From positions 32,291,575-32,355,574 of the forward strand of contig OZ026602.1 of NCBI GenBank assembly GCA_964020085.1: a DNA stretch of 64,000 bases, in the 5' to 3' direction. Origin of the DNA: Micromussa lordhowensis (lineage: Eukaryota; Cnidaria; Anthozoa; Scleractinia; Lobophylliidae). Below the pieces are notes generated by a model. It made no database searches, had not been told where the DNA came from, and worked only from the letters and a program-made list of their open reading frames with translations. Position numbers and translations under genes: made by a program. Below, one piece after another: positions 1 through 9,148 of this stretch; within the stretch, counting starts at the first letter, position 1, and every line of letters begins with the position of its first letter.

Positions 1-726
1 TCTGGTGCTTAACTAGGTCCGCACTAGGTGAACAGTTTGCAAGGCTTAACTTTACTTGTAGGTCTATGCAACCCAGAAAAAAAATATAGCACGACAAGCA
101 CTCTAATGTTTTCATCTGCTCGAATTGGAGTTTAAACCAGTAAGAGAGTGATTAAAAATTTAGAGCTTGTTAGCATCATGTAAAGGAAACAGAATTGTTA
201 TCGGTTTTGTATGCCTAAGAAACATAGCGATTAGAAAAAATGGCTCCCAACCAGGCTTGCATAGCATCATGGAACTTCATTTGTTTACTGAAAATAAATA
301 TCAAATGTGGCATTAATGCTGGTTGGCTTATTTTTCTTTCGTGTAAGTAGTTTTGGTGAGCTTTCATTCATCCTTTTGCCTGAAAATACATTTTCCCTAA
401 TATGCTTGGTAACCAGGCAATGCCACTTTTGGTTATATTTAATTTATTTGCTGCACCAGCAAAGAAAAAGAGATTCAGTTGGGCACCGGTCCTAAAAATG
501 TTCAGTATACTCTAAGGCAGCTGTGTACCAAATTTGGTACTTTTGTCCGCTTTGTATACCGGTAGATCCGGTCAATTTTCTGCACTTACCTACCCGACTA
601 TTCACACAGAGCTACTATTTAACAAATTTGGCTTAGGCTTGGGGGTAAATTCCATGCAAGGCCGCGAAGCCAAACATGTTAGAATTGCCCAGTATGCCAA
701 GCATACAACCCTGTCGTCCAGATGAG
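1..726. other. Non-coding sequence, nothing recognised
   Basis: No reading frame here shows a domain, repeat or codon pattern that I can support. Short open frames overlap each other in different frames and look like chance. The right part probably includes intron sequence before the candidate exon that follows, because frame-matched stops lie just before it. No transposon signature was seen. Confidence 0.4.
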
Positions 727-989
727 TGCTGGTGTTTGGGCATGACTACATCACAGGGATCTGGTTACGGATGCAAGATCCTTCAAGTGTCCCATATCAC
801 AAAAACAAAGAAGTGTATGAGCGTGAAATCAATAATGAAGCATTTTGTCATTGTGGGTTAGAGAGGTTAACAGAAGGGGAGAAGTGTGAATTTTGCTCGT
901 CTGATCTGTACCAAAGCATAGAGAGACGTGTTCGAGAGGGGGAACTTGATCCTTACCTTGCTAATCTTCTTAGTGTGCTATCAGAGTAG
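727..989 (+). CDS. Candidate 3'-terminal coding exon, unknown protein
   Basis: An open frame closes with TAG at 987-989 and encodes about 80 residues. It has a charged, non-repetitive composition and a small cysteine cluster (CHC, then CEFC about 13 residues later, around residues 40-58) that could be a zinc-ribbon-like knuckle. There is no in-frame ATG near its start; an in-frame TGA lies at 723-725, so if it is real it is spliced from upstream. AG dinucleotides that could be acceptors occur at 725-726 and 755-756, neither with a strong pyrimidine tract. An AATAAA signal about 390 bases downstream fits a terminal exon. I do not recognise the family. It could also be a chance frame. Confidence 0.35.
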
Positions 990-1405
990 AACATGGAACT
1001 CTGAATTAACAAGTTAGAAGTCTTCATGTTGTAAAGTACTTTGTCATTTTAATTGTAGAATACTTTATTCATCATTGCGAGTCATAAATTTTGTACCGCA
1101 ATGCAAATGTATGATCAAACATACAGGCTAAATGTGTAAACACTAATTTTTGACTGTTCTATAACTTCTCCCAACTTGTTGTTTAAGCAGTGTATTGAGA
1201 CAACTGAATATAATAATTGTCTGTTTATGTTGATGATTTAAGGCCAATGTTATTAACTTTCTGGGAATTGGCTTATTTGTAGTTCCCCAGTATCTTCAAT
1301 TAAATTTCAAGCTGAACAGTGTAAGTTTTTCACTCTATTCAACATAACTATGTTGTTAAGAAAAGGACAGGCAAGTTGTTAAATAAATTCTTAAAACTGA
1401 TATAG
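990..1405 (+). terminator. Possible 3' UTR with polyadenylation signal
   Basis: AT-rich non-coding sequence follows the stop of the candidate exon. A canonical AATAAA lies at 1382-1387, and T/G-rich sequence (around 1402-1430) follows it, as expected downstream of a cleavage site. This supports a transcript end on the + strand but is not proof. Confidence 0.3.
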
Positions 1406-1999
1406 TGTGTAGGTCTCTGTCTCTTCATGTTGACTATTAATTTCACATCTTAACTTGACATTCCTACCCTTCCCTAAGACTGGAAGGGAACTTTCAACTG
1501 TTTCAGAACAAGGAAATGACATAAACCAGCATGTTTCATTGCAATATAACGTTGACCGATGCATAAAAAAGCATCCAAAGCATAGCTATGTAAACCCTAC
1601 TAACAATAAGAAAACTCTTCTCATTAATCAACAGTTTAGAATTCTTACAGTTACATGTACATGTATACCCTTGCAGAGGTAACTTTTGATATCAATACAG
1701 TTCAATTTAGATGCCATGTCCAGAAATTTCATGACATCTAAGGATATCCAGAGCTTTGTGTCACAAGTTGAAATTGCAAAGTGATAGCCCTTAGGTTCAA
1801 ATGGGTAATTAAATCAAAATTTGAGTTCATGACCAATTAAATTTTAGTCAAGTGAGCAATTGAGTACTAGGACTAGATAGCCAAAAATACAGCAAAAAGT
1901 TATGTAATATACATGTACATTTCCGGGCTGACACAACTTTAAAACAAAACGCTTTCATCGTTTCAGTCATTTCCCCCTTAGGAGAAAGGAGTACTGTAT
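1406..1999. other. Intergenic, nothing recognised
   Basis: Non-coding, AT-rich. Alternating ACATGTACATGT-type words occur near 1652-1668 and 1909-1918. A 75-residue open frame at 1455-1682 has no recognisable features, has no preceding context of a gene and is probably chance. Confidence 0.4.
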
Positions 2000-2461
2000 T
2001 TAATTTTTTGATGCCAAGGAGTGCTGAGGAACGCCTACTCTGTTGTAGTGCCCATATCTCAAGCTGACTCTGATGATCTCTAAGTTCTTTGAATATTTAA
2101 ATACCACTGGATGATCTTTAGTTACCAGAATGCAGCTATAGGATCCATCTTTCTCAGTTTTCATGAAGATATCACTTTCATTGATGCATCCTTTTGCAAA
2201 TTTATTTGCCACTCTGAGAAATAGACCTTTTAACTTTTCCATATCAGTAATATGAATTTCTTGGACAGCTCGTGTGTTCTTGACTATCGAACCACCACTC
2301 TCGGGTGTTACAGCTACAACTTTGAAGCAATCAAATACCTCCAAAGGTAAGTTCCAGGAGAAAAACACAGTCCATGGTCTGGAAGCTAGTGTTTTTCGCT
2401 TCATTTTTCTAAGGATAGTTTTGTGCCAGTATGCACTGTATGCGAAACTCCTCGATAACAT
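2000..2461 (-). CDS. Hypothetical protein, 153 residues
   Basis: This ATG-started frame is the longest one in the first 5 kb that is not retroelement-derived. The product starts with a basic, serine/tyrosine-rich segment (residues 1-30), which could be a mitochondrial-type presequence. It continues as an apparently globular mix of beta-prone hydrophobic stretches (for example FDCFKVVAVTP near residue 43 and SCILVTKDHPVVFKYS near 108). It has no cysteine clusters, no membrane segment and no repeats. ATTAAA overlaps the stop codon region as a possible poly(A) variant. I do not recognise the family. It could be an intronless gene, a 3' exon or a processed pseudogene. Length and balanced composition make it more likely coding than chance. 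Confidence 0.45.
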   Translation of the reverse strand: MLSRSFAYSAYWHKTILRKMKRKTLASRPWTVFFSWNLPLEVFDCFKVVAVTPESGGSIVKNTRAVQEIHITDMEKLKGLFLRVANKFAKGCINESDIFMKTEKDGSYSCILVTKDHPVVFKYSKNLEIIRVSLRYGHYNRVGVPQHSLASKN

Positions 2462-2539
2462 CCTTGCTCGTTGGGTTAAATGAAATTTATAAGCTCTCTC
2501 ACCGTCAAATGTGTGCTTTTTGATGACGGCTCAGGATAA

Positions 2540-2641
2540 CTAAAGAAGTTCGCTGCCGATTTCAGTAGCTAGAGGTTGATTTTCACTGGAGTCAATGTAA
2601 TGTTTCACAGTTTCGTGCATTTTCACCAAAAGGGCTGCCAT
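2540..2641 (-). CDS. Small ORF upstream of the 2000-2461 frame
   Basis: A 33-codon frame starts at an ATG in good context (AAAATGG) and ends in TAG. It lies 78 bases upstream of the 153-residue ORF on the same strand. It could be an upstream ORF in the same transcript, or a first exon whose splice donor lies earlier in the frame. Nothing in the peptide is recognisable. Confidence 0.2.
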   Translation of the reverse strand: MAALLVKMHETVKHYIDSSENQPLATEIGSELL

Positions 2642-3000
2642 TTTGAAAACGATTAAAAATAGTGCTTGCTGACCAATTTCGCACCAGCTCATATTTTCTG
2701 AAATGGCGCGATATGCCCGGCTCCTAGCCCGGCGTGCCACAGAAAAATTGATCATGATCTGTGCGTTTTTTAACAGCAACTTGGCACACCTCCACAACCC
2801 CATAATCTTTACCCACTTTCAATGCCACTTTGCTCCCCCTCACTATAGCCAAATTTCCTTCTTCGTTTTCAGTTATTAAGCCAATGTTAATCACAACTCT
2901 ATTGTCAACAACAACCTGGCTTTGTTGTTTGGCTTGTTACATTTATATCCTGTGCATTCCTTTGCTTTGGAGGCCAAGTATTGCGATAATGACTTTGTAG
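2642..3000. promoter_or_regulatory. Possible promoter-proximal region
   Basis: Immediately upstream of the minus-strand frames lies a locally GC-rich segment (about 2705-2740) in otherwise AT-rich DNA. This is what a promoter-proximal region would look like. No TATA box or initiator can be assigned. The rest, up to the LINE fragment, shows nothing recognisable. Confidence 0.2.
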
Positions 3001-3865
3001 ATGAAGAAGACGAAGCATGTTCATCTTTGGGTGATTAGTAAAATCATAGGTCTTATTGCAAAATTAAGACACTTTGTACCTTTCCATACCCTATTAAGTA
3101 TTTATCAGTCTTTAATCTCTCCTTATATCACTTATGGATTATCCGTTTGGGGACAGGCTTGCAAGTCTTACTTAAATAATATCTTAATATTACAAAAACG
3201 TGCATTACGTTTCATGTACTTTGCAAAAAACAATGAGCATACTATACCGCTTTTTATTAATGCTTAGCTTTTGCCTTTGAACTTTTTGTACTACAAAACT
3301 TTATCTGAATTGATGCACGACGTTAACACTGCCTCTGCCCCTAGTAACATATGTAATCTATTTACAAAAACGTCCAGAGTCCATTCTTACAACACACGTT
3401 CTTCTACTTCAGATAATTTTTACATAAAAGCTTCTGTGAAGACTTGAAATTAAAAAAACCCGCCTTTTTAAGAGTTGGTGCTAAATTATGGAATGAGATA
3501 CCAAGCTCTCTGAGAGAACTACCAAAGAAATTATTCAAACTCAGAATTAAAAGCAAACACTTAAGTGTTCTTGAAGATGAAGATTCCTTCATTGAGGTTG
3601 TTACGATCATCTCTAAAGTAAATTAAAATGTCAGTAGTAGTCAAAATTCAATTGAATTAAATTACATTCTTTTCCAATTTTCTTTTTCTTTATTATTATT
3701 ATAATTTTCTTCCCATTTCTCTTAATTTTAGTAATTAAAGTAATAATAAATAACTTGTAACTATTGATAGACTGGCCTGCCTAGACTAGTATAGCTATCC
3801 GCCGGCCAGCCCGACTGTAATATGTATTTTTAATTAGTAATAAAATGGTGATGAAAATGTTGATG
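3001..3865 (+). pseudogene. 5'-truncated LINE fragment (RT C-terminal region)
   Basis: The conceptual product at 3001-3267 contains GLIAKLRHFVP, LLSIYQSLISPYITYG and ILQKRALR. These match, motif for motif, the RT thumb and C-terminal region of the LINE encoded on the other strand at 6415-7158 (IAKLRNYIP, LLSIYHTLITPYLTYG, ILQKRALH). A second segment at 3444-3626 matches its extreme C-terminus (W-N-x-I-P-x-S-L and D-x-F-I-E-V). Stops and a frameshift separate the two pieces. AT-rich 3' UTR follows, with a run of GATG-type short repeats near 3845-3870 that may be the 3' tail. The 5' end is missing, as is usual for truncated LINE copies. It belongs to a related but diverged subfamily. Confidence 0.8.
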
Positions 3866-5193
3866 ATGGGTGTACTTATTCTTGTACTCGGATGCCATAT
3901 CTCTGCAACTTTGGAACCACATTTGAAGCAAAATTTGTGTCCAGGTTCACTATAGGTCCACACAAGACAAAACTCCACCATCCTGGATGCAGGAAAATGG
4001 TGTGAAAACTCCTGACGCAGGCAGACTGCTGGCGCAATTAAGATGTGATAAAATATTTTTTTTCGGATAATTTTGCAAAATATTTTTTGGGATTAAGCGA
4101 CACTTCTTGGATTTGCAAACTCGTTTGGGATTTGCAAAATGATAATTTTGTGGATTCAATAATTTTATCAAGATTTGTAATAGTTTTTCAGATTTGATAA
4201 ACTCTTCAACGATGATTTCCAAAAAACAGTACGATTTGAAATATTTTTTTCGGATTTCGTAAATATTTTAGGATTGTCCCTTATCGGCTTCTGTATTGCT
4301 GTAGACACCACATCACTTGATCAACAAACTGTATTATTGCACCATCGCTCATCTATGATGACATAATGGTCTTAATCTGGCAGTTTGCCTGGGACATGCC
4401 CATGAATGATATAAACATGAAACAAACCATCTCATTCCCAGAGCCCACATGCCTTTTGGTCACCACCAAGACACGGAGCTCTGGAATAATCAAATGTCAG
4501 AACTATGATGATTGGCTCCTTGAATTGTGGGCTCTGCAAACAAGATTGGGAAACAAATAATACAGCATTAAAAATGCTATTACCAAACAGCTTTCTTCAT
4601 TAAAAGTCAAAATTTAATTTGTTTGCACTATGGGTACAGGACAAGCAAAGTAGTCACACGAGTCACACAATCCACGGCTAATTTTAGAATGGTTGTGTTT
4701 TTGTCCCCTAGACATAAATACTGCAAGTTCTGGCAAGCTCCTGTTTACCTCAGCGAATAGTTAATTTTCCTTCGAACCTCTTCGATGAAACAGTCAAAGA
4801 ATTCCCTTCAATTGCCTAAACCCACAAGAAATACTCGCAAATTTGCAAATCAATTAGTGAATTTCGCTTCTGGTAAAATAAACTTGTAAAGTAAGCACGA
4901 TCTCATTTGTCACGTAGCGTATTTAATATTCTTTTGAATCAAACGCTTGGATAAAATAAAAAGAAAATATATTTTACATACACATAAAGAAAAACAACAT
5001 CAGTGTTTTAATGTTCCAACAGCTTTTGGCGAATAAACATCACAGGTGGCCGAGTGTGAGTTTGGGTCTGGTCTCCGACATGACAAAAAATAAACCACGG
5101 CGAAACCATGAACCATGCTCGACCCATGGCCATGACGTTTAAAATAAACCCCTGTGCAGAGCAAGAACCGTGCTTGGCTCATGGCTGCGCGCG
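3866..5193. other. AT-rich intergenic with degenerate repeats
   Basis: Three things can be seen. A minus-strand frame near 3860-3981 encodes a CxxCG-type knuckle (FCFKCGSKV) and may be a zinc-ribbon exon relic. From about 4050 to 4275 there are irregular repeats of TTTGCAAA- and GGATTT-like words. Around 4430-4545 the sequence has a CCCAGAGCCCA...TGGGCTCTG inverted pairing, as in a MITE-like repeat. None is strong. No gene can be supported in this stretch. Confidence 0.3.
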
Positions 5194-5380
5194 GTTAAAA
5201 AGTTTGTTAATTTGGCTATTCGAATAAGTAAAGATTTGGTAAAACATTTGACAGTAAAATTGTAATAAAATATTATAAAACATAGCACAATGTTTCCAGA
5301 AGGTTATTATCAAGTGAAAGTAAAATGATGAAATAGAGTATATATAGTAAAGAGATGAATAAATTAAAAGGCACTAAAAG
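5194..5380 (-). repeat. Possible 3' terminal-repeat remnant of PLE-A
   Basis: The 16 bases GTTAAAAAGTTTGTTA at 5194-5209 are identical, and in the same orientation, to 14957-14972 inside the left terminal repeat of the second Penelope-like element. Here they lie about 170 bases beyond the stop of the GIY-YIG-encoding frame, which is where a terminal repeat should be. The rest of the terminal repeat is not recognisable. Confidence 0.35.
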
Positions 5381-6057
5381 TTAAACAAAGAGTTTGGCCC
5401 TAATGGAGTCGCTTTGGGTGTTTAAATTGGGTCTAATTGTTCTTATGTACAACATTTCATAAACACGACAATCCCATTTTGTGCTACATTTTTTAAGCAT
5501 TCTAAACTGGCTTTCATTGAGTAAGTCAATGTTCCGGTGTGCATCTCTCAGATGGCGACCAATGGCAGAATATCGATGATCAGCAATGCATTGAAACAAA
5601 TGGCGCGTCGTATATCCGGCGTAATTTGAATCACACAAATCACATTTAAAACAATAAACAACGCTATGCTGATTTACGATACCTGGTTTGATTTCTTTAA
5701 GCTTTTGGTCCTGCTCAAGTTTCTTACTGGTGTAGATTGGCTGTACATAAATGCCGATTTTCGAAGTGAGATTGCGCATTTGCCTTTTGACCATGTTCGC
5801 TGAGACTTCATCTTTGAACGGAATACTGACTCTTGAAGTTTCATCAGATTTTGTCTTAGCATCTAGTGTACAGGAATAATCACATTTGTCGATGATACAA
5901 TTCAACAAGGAAGTAGGGTAACCAAGGTGATGAAACATAGATTTTAGATGCCTACATTCATCGACAAATGCTTGATGCGTAGAGGACAATTCCTTTGCAC
6001 GATATGATGAGACATTGTTTTGATAAGACACTTCTTGTAGGGCAAATCGGTGTGACT
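5381..6057 (-). pseudogene. Penelope-like element A, C-terminal part (GIY-YIG endonuclease)
   Basis: The frame ends with a GIY-YIG-type endonuclease domain: VVYCFKCDLCDSNYAGYTTR followed by an H-R-x(n)-I-G-R-H-L-R-D-A-H segment, at about residues 123-165. It is preceded by the linker typical of Penelope-like elements (ELSSTHQAFVDECRHLKSMF, residues 13-32). A GIY-YIG domain fused C-terminal to an RT is diagnostic of this class. The first glycine of the motif is not intact (YAG). Upstream (about 5995-6050), the expected linker SHTDLPYKKCLIKTM lies in a different frame, so there is at least one frameshift. There is no ATG start. The reverse transcriptase half of what seems to be the same element lies at 12505-12960, beyond the inserted LINE. 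Confidence 0.8.
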
Positions 6058-6125
6058 TTAAAAATAAACTTGAAGTTGAACTTGAACTTTATTGATAATA
6101 ATATATATGCATCATTACAAAATTG

Positions 6126-6170
6126 CTTGCCCCCGCTACTAGTAAAATGACTAATCGAGGCGGGGGCAAG
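6126..6170 (-). other. Hairpin near the LINE 3' end
   Basis: CTTGCCCCCGC at 6126-6136 and GCGGGGGCAAG at 6160-6170 form a perfect 11-bp, very GC-rich stem with a 23-base loop, in otherwise AT-rich 3' UTR. It lies about 70 bases from the LINE 3' end. Some LINE families need a 3'-terminal stem-loop for recognition by their own RT; that role here is inferred only. Confidence 0.6.
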
Positions 6171-6239
6171 GGTTACACACTTACTACAATAGAGAAATAA
6201 AATACCACTGATAACTAATTAATTAACCAATTAATTACA

Positions 6240-6412
6240 GAAAATACACTAATGATATAATAAATTACACTCGCATACGAAAAGCTAGAGGGTAATAACA
6301 AATGACTATATAATGCAGCTAATTAGGGAAATAAACTAACAATATAATAAATTACACTCACACACGAAGAAAAAAAGAAAAACTAGAAGGTAATAACTAT
6401 ATAATACAGGAA
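6240..6412 (-). repeat. Diverged tandem duplication in the LINE 3' UTR
   Basis: Two copies of an approximately 80-90-base AT-rich unit lie side by side. They share ATATAATAAATTACACTC, then a C-A-x-ACGA segment, CTAGA(G/A)GGTAATAAC and TATATAAT. Copy one is roughly 6243-6320 and copy two 6333-6412. It has no coding content. Confidence 0.6.
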
Positions 6413-6414
6413 GG

Positions 6415-7158
6415 CTATGTTAATGTAGCAAAGTGTTTAATCAGTTTGGAGACTTCAATATAGTCATCTTCACAATTTAAAACATCAAGGAGTATTTTTT
6501 TAATTTTATTTTGATATGCTGATTTGTTGAATGATTTTAGTGATAGTGGGATCGAATTCCAGGTTGAAACGCCAATTCCTGTAAAAGATTTTTTCATTTT
6601 TTCTGTTCTTGAGGTTTTTACAGTAAAGCATTCATTTGAGGACGATCTCATGTTATAGTTATGCATTGCTCTTGTTTTGGTAAGTTGATTAATAAAGTTT
6701 ATTGGAGCAACTTGTGTGTGGATATCATACATCAAATAACATAGTTGCTGGAAAAATAAAAATGATATTGGAAGACAATTAGATGTAATAAATAGGGGAA
6801 TTGCATGTTCTCGAGACCTGCAAAGGAAAATTAAGTGCAATGCACGTTTTTGCAAGATTCGCAATCGATTTAAATGGGTTTTTGCACAATAGCCCCATGC
6901 AGATATACCATAAGTTAAGTAAGGAGTAATTAAAGTATGATAGATACTAAGCAATAGTTGACATGGGATATAATTTCTCAGTTTAGCAATAATTCCAATT
7001 GATTTACTAATTTTATGACAGATAAAATCAATGTGATTCTTCCACGAGAGGTCTGAATCAATCATTATTCCGAGATATTTGACAAAGTCTTTTATTTCAA
7101 GGCTTGTCTGGGTGTTCGACGTAGGGTTGAACATTTTAACTTGAGGAACAAAAGGCAT
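6415..7158 (-). pseudogene. LINE reverse transcriptase, thumb and C-terminal region
   Basis: This 247-residue frame contains the post-palm region of a non-LTR RT: VKYLGIMIDSDLSWKNHI (residues 28-45), then KISKSIGIIAKLR, LLSIYHTLITPYLTYGISAWG and ILQKRALHLIF, and a C-terminal WNSIP...L segment. It continues the RT frame of 7190-7865 after a frameshift in a run of T at 7191-7201. The stop lies near the start of the 3' UTR. On its own it has no catalytic residues; it is the tail of the LINE polyprotein. Confidence 0.85.
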
Positions 7159-7189
7159 AGTCTTTTGACAAGGACGAAAAATAACGTAG

Positions 7190-7865
7190 TTAGTTTTTTT
7201 TTTTGTTTAATGTCAGCTTATTAGCTTTCAGCCATTCACTAACTTTGGCAAGCTCTGGATTAACTGTTGATTCAAGGGTACGCAAGTTATTATTTGCATA
7301 AATTATATTTGTATCGTCTGCAAACAAATAAAAAGTGAATTCCGAAGAACATTTATAAATGTCGTTTATATACAAAAGGAATAAGAGGGGACCAAGAACT
7401 GAGCCTTGGGGTACCCCACAAAGAGTTTTCTCTTCCTTAGATATATGGTTATCAATTTCAATTGACTGCCAACGATCTGTTACATACGATTGAAACCAAA
7501 TATTTATGAACCCTCTTATACCATAATTTTCAAGTTTAGCTAAAAGAATGCTGTGGTTAACAGTGTCAAATGCCTTTTTAAGATCAATAAAAATACCACA
7601 TGTATACTTCCCACTGTCCAAACAGTTATGAATATTGTTAACAATATCTAGTATTGCATGTTGTGTACTATGTTTACTACGGAAGCCATATTGGAGATTA
7701 TAGATTATATTATTCTTATTTATAAATTTGGTAAGTCGAGCATGTATTAGTTTTTCAAATATCCGATTATAAATAGATAGAAGTGAAATAGGTCTGTAGT
7801 TTTCAGGTAAAGTATCGTCGTCGTCTTTAAATACTGGAACTACCTTAGCTAGTTTGAATTTTGCT
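7190..7865 (-). pseudogene. LINE reverse transcriptase core
   Basis: The open frame runs from about 7865 and carries the RT motifs in order: PVFKDDD...NYRPISLLSIYNRIFEKL, LQYGFRSKHST, GIFIDLKKAFDTVNH, GVPQGSVLGPLLFLLYINDI, then YLFADDTNI. F-A-D-D is the catalytic palm motif and both aspartates are intact. It ends at 7190 in an A-rich segment (LTLNKKK), where a slip in a homopolymer shifts the frame away from the C-terminal part. The N-terminal RT fingers before 7865 are frameshifted and run into the nested element at 8072. Confidence 0.88.
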
Positions 7866-8072
7866 GGTTAAATATTTCAGCTAGGGGTAGTGATATGAAT
7901 GATCTTGCTAGTTTTAAAAGTTTAGCTGGGCTGGAATAAAGTCCATATGCTTTGTTTTCTGGTAAAGTTATAATTTCAGATTCTACTTCTTAGGGAATAA
8001 TCGGATCGAAATAAAAGGTATTTGAAAACAGTGGGTCTAGATAATTAGAAAAGGTGCCTGATACTTCAGGTA

Positions 8073-8078
8073 TAGCAC
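8073..8078. repeat. Target site duplication, left (TAGCAC)
   Basis: TAGCAC abuts the outer end of the left inverted repeat and is repeated exactly at 10864-10869 on the outside of the right inverted repeat. A 6-bp duplication indicates integration of the element between them into the LINE. Confidence 0.85.
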
Positions 8079-8249
8079 ACTACTATACGGCGCTCATAGG
8101 GACGGTAACCAACTAGGAGCCGAGAAGGACAATAGGCTATTGTTTGGAGAACAATAGACTCTATTGTTTTCCAAATCCAAGATGGCGGAGGTTATTTTCA
8201 GCCAATCAGGAGGTGAATTAAGAATTCAAGATGGCGGCACCCATGAAAG
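8079..8249 (+). repeat. Left terminal inverted repeat
   Basis: Reverse complement of 10693-10863 with about three mismatches and no gaps. It includes the nearly self-complementary AACAATAGACTCTATTGTT (8151-8169) and GATGGCGG words (8180, 8230). The latter resemble YY1-type initiator sequence (AAGATGGCGGC), which often lies at animal TATA-less start sites. The repeat also contains the start codon of the 53-codon ORF. Confidence 0.92.
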
Positions 8250-8392
8250 ACATGATGGACGTGTATCAAAAAGTGACTGAACGACCATTCGGGTACACGG
8301 TCCTGGATTTACATCCTGCCAGTGACGACAGGAAACGCGTGTTTAGTCACCTCTTGACTCACGAAGGATACCCGCTGGCATCGAAGAATTAA
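8231..8392 (+). CDS. 53-residue ORF, possible tail of a packaging-type ATPase
   Basis: ATG at 8231 sits in the context AAGATGGCGG inside the left inverted repeat, and the frame ends with TAA at 8390-8392. Internal in-frame ATGs also occur at 8243, 8252 and 8255. The middle of the peptide, RPFGYTVLDLHPASDD (residues 18-33), has the 'P-(Y/F)-G-Y-x-x-(I/V/L)-D-L-x-P' look of the C-terminal segment of FtsK/HerA-type DNA-packaging ATPases of Polinton-like viruses and transposons. The Walker A and B regions are absent, so it cannot be an ATPase by itself. It may be a relic left by an internal deletion. The assignment rests on pattern memory, not on a search. Confidence 0.4.
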   Translation: MAAPMKDMMDVYQKVTERPFGYTVLDLHPASDDRKRVFSHLLTHEGYPLASKN

Positions 8393-8495
8393 GAAAGAGA
8401 ATGTTTTAACTGAGCAAAAATGATATATAAAATATCACTTCAAGCGTTTCGGCTCATTTGAAGCACGTTGTCTTTGGTGAAGGACGACGAGAACC

Positions 8496-9092
8496 ATGCG
8501 TACTCCTTCAACAGATATTTTTGGCCCCGTGGAAGAAAACAATGATGAAAGCGTAGAAGAAGAAGAAGAAGAAGAAGAAGAAGAAGAAGAAGAAGAAGAA
8601 GAAGACAAAGAAGAGGTAGAAGAGGAACAGGAAGAAGAGGAGCCTGAAGAGGAAGAGACTAGCAGCTCCGAAGAGGAAGAAGAAGCGGACGACGACGATG
8701 AACCGGATCCGTGGCGCCCGTTACGTCAAAAAGTCGGGGAAGATATCAATGAAACCTACCTGAAAGAAGTCCAACAGTTCCTGGACAGGGGGAAATCCCA
8801 AGAGTATGCAGAAAATGCCGCTTTCAATATTCTATTACCTGTAAGTAGAAGAAGGCTACGAAGGACTTATTTAGAGCGTCTAAAATGGACTCACCATATC
8901 AAACACAATGCAATACACCGTAAAGTCATGAAGACTCTTCGACGCTTTATTGAGGAAGATGACATGGATTTTGACGAGGCGGCCAAGTCGGCAGTGGCAA
9001 AGCGGAAATTCCTGTTAAACAGACTAATGCAAAAGAAGTTACTCCCTGAGGATAATGACGAAGCGGAAGTAGAAGTGGAGGTGGAAACCTGA
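8496..9092 (+). CDS. Acidic 198-residue protein of the nested element
   Basis: ATG at 8496 has a good context (ACCATGC). Residues 15-70 are almost entirely glutamate/aspartate, including an uninterrupted GAA-coded glutamate run. From residue 73 on (DPWRPLRQKVGEDI) the protein becomes a basic, probably all-helical domain rich in arginine and lysine, with RRRLRRTYLERLKWTHHIKH near residue 117 and an E-E-D-D-M-D-F-D-E-A-A motif, then AVAKRKFLLNRLM. It ends in another acidic tail. There is no catalytic motif. An acidic arm plus basic helical domain suggests a nucleic-acid or virion-type structural role, but that is a guess. The frame is intact, unlike the surrounding LINE, so the insertion is younger or under constraint. 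Confidence 0.7.
   Translation: MRTPSTDIFGPVEENNDESVEEEEEEEEEEEEEEEEDKEEVEEEQEEEEPEEEETSSSEEEEEADDDDEPDPWRPLRQKVGEDINETYLKEVQQFLDRGKSQEYAENAAFNILLPVSRRRLRRTYLERLKWTHHIKHNAIHRKVMKTLRRFIEEDDMDFDEAAKSAVAKRKFLLNRLMQKKLLPEDNDEAEVEVEVET
8556..8604 (+). repeat. (GAA)n microsatellite inside the acidic ORF
   Basis: A run of about 16 GAA triplets encodes the poly-glutamate tract. It is prone to length change by slippage, but in whole codons, so the frame is preserved. Confidence 0.9.
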
Positions 9093-9148
9093 GTTAGCCA
9101 TGTGACTCTTATAAGAGTGTGTGATTCTAGAGTTTAATCATTATTCGT

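Noticed and set aside
307..861. Short + strand frames at 307-495, 534-725 and 676-861
   Set aside because: They overlap in different frames, lack recognisable features, and are as expected by chance in this composition.
3404..3610. Minus-strand frame opposite the LINE fragment
   Set aside because: The + strand translation matches the LINE C-terminus motif for motif, so the antisense frame is not meaningful.
4366..4560. 64-residue + strand frame as a gene
   Set aside because: The sequence looks like part of an interspersed repeat with CCCAGAGCC/GGGCTCTG ends, with no gene context.
2024..8392. Common C-terminal residues SLASKN / PLASKN of the 2000-2461 and 8231-8392 frames
   Set aside because: The similarity is limited to the last few codons; nothing else aligns, so I treat it as coincidence.
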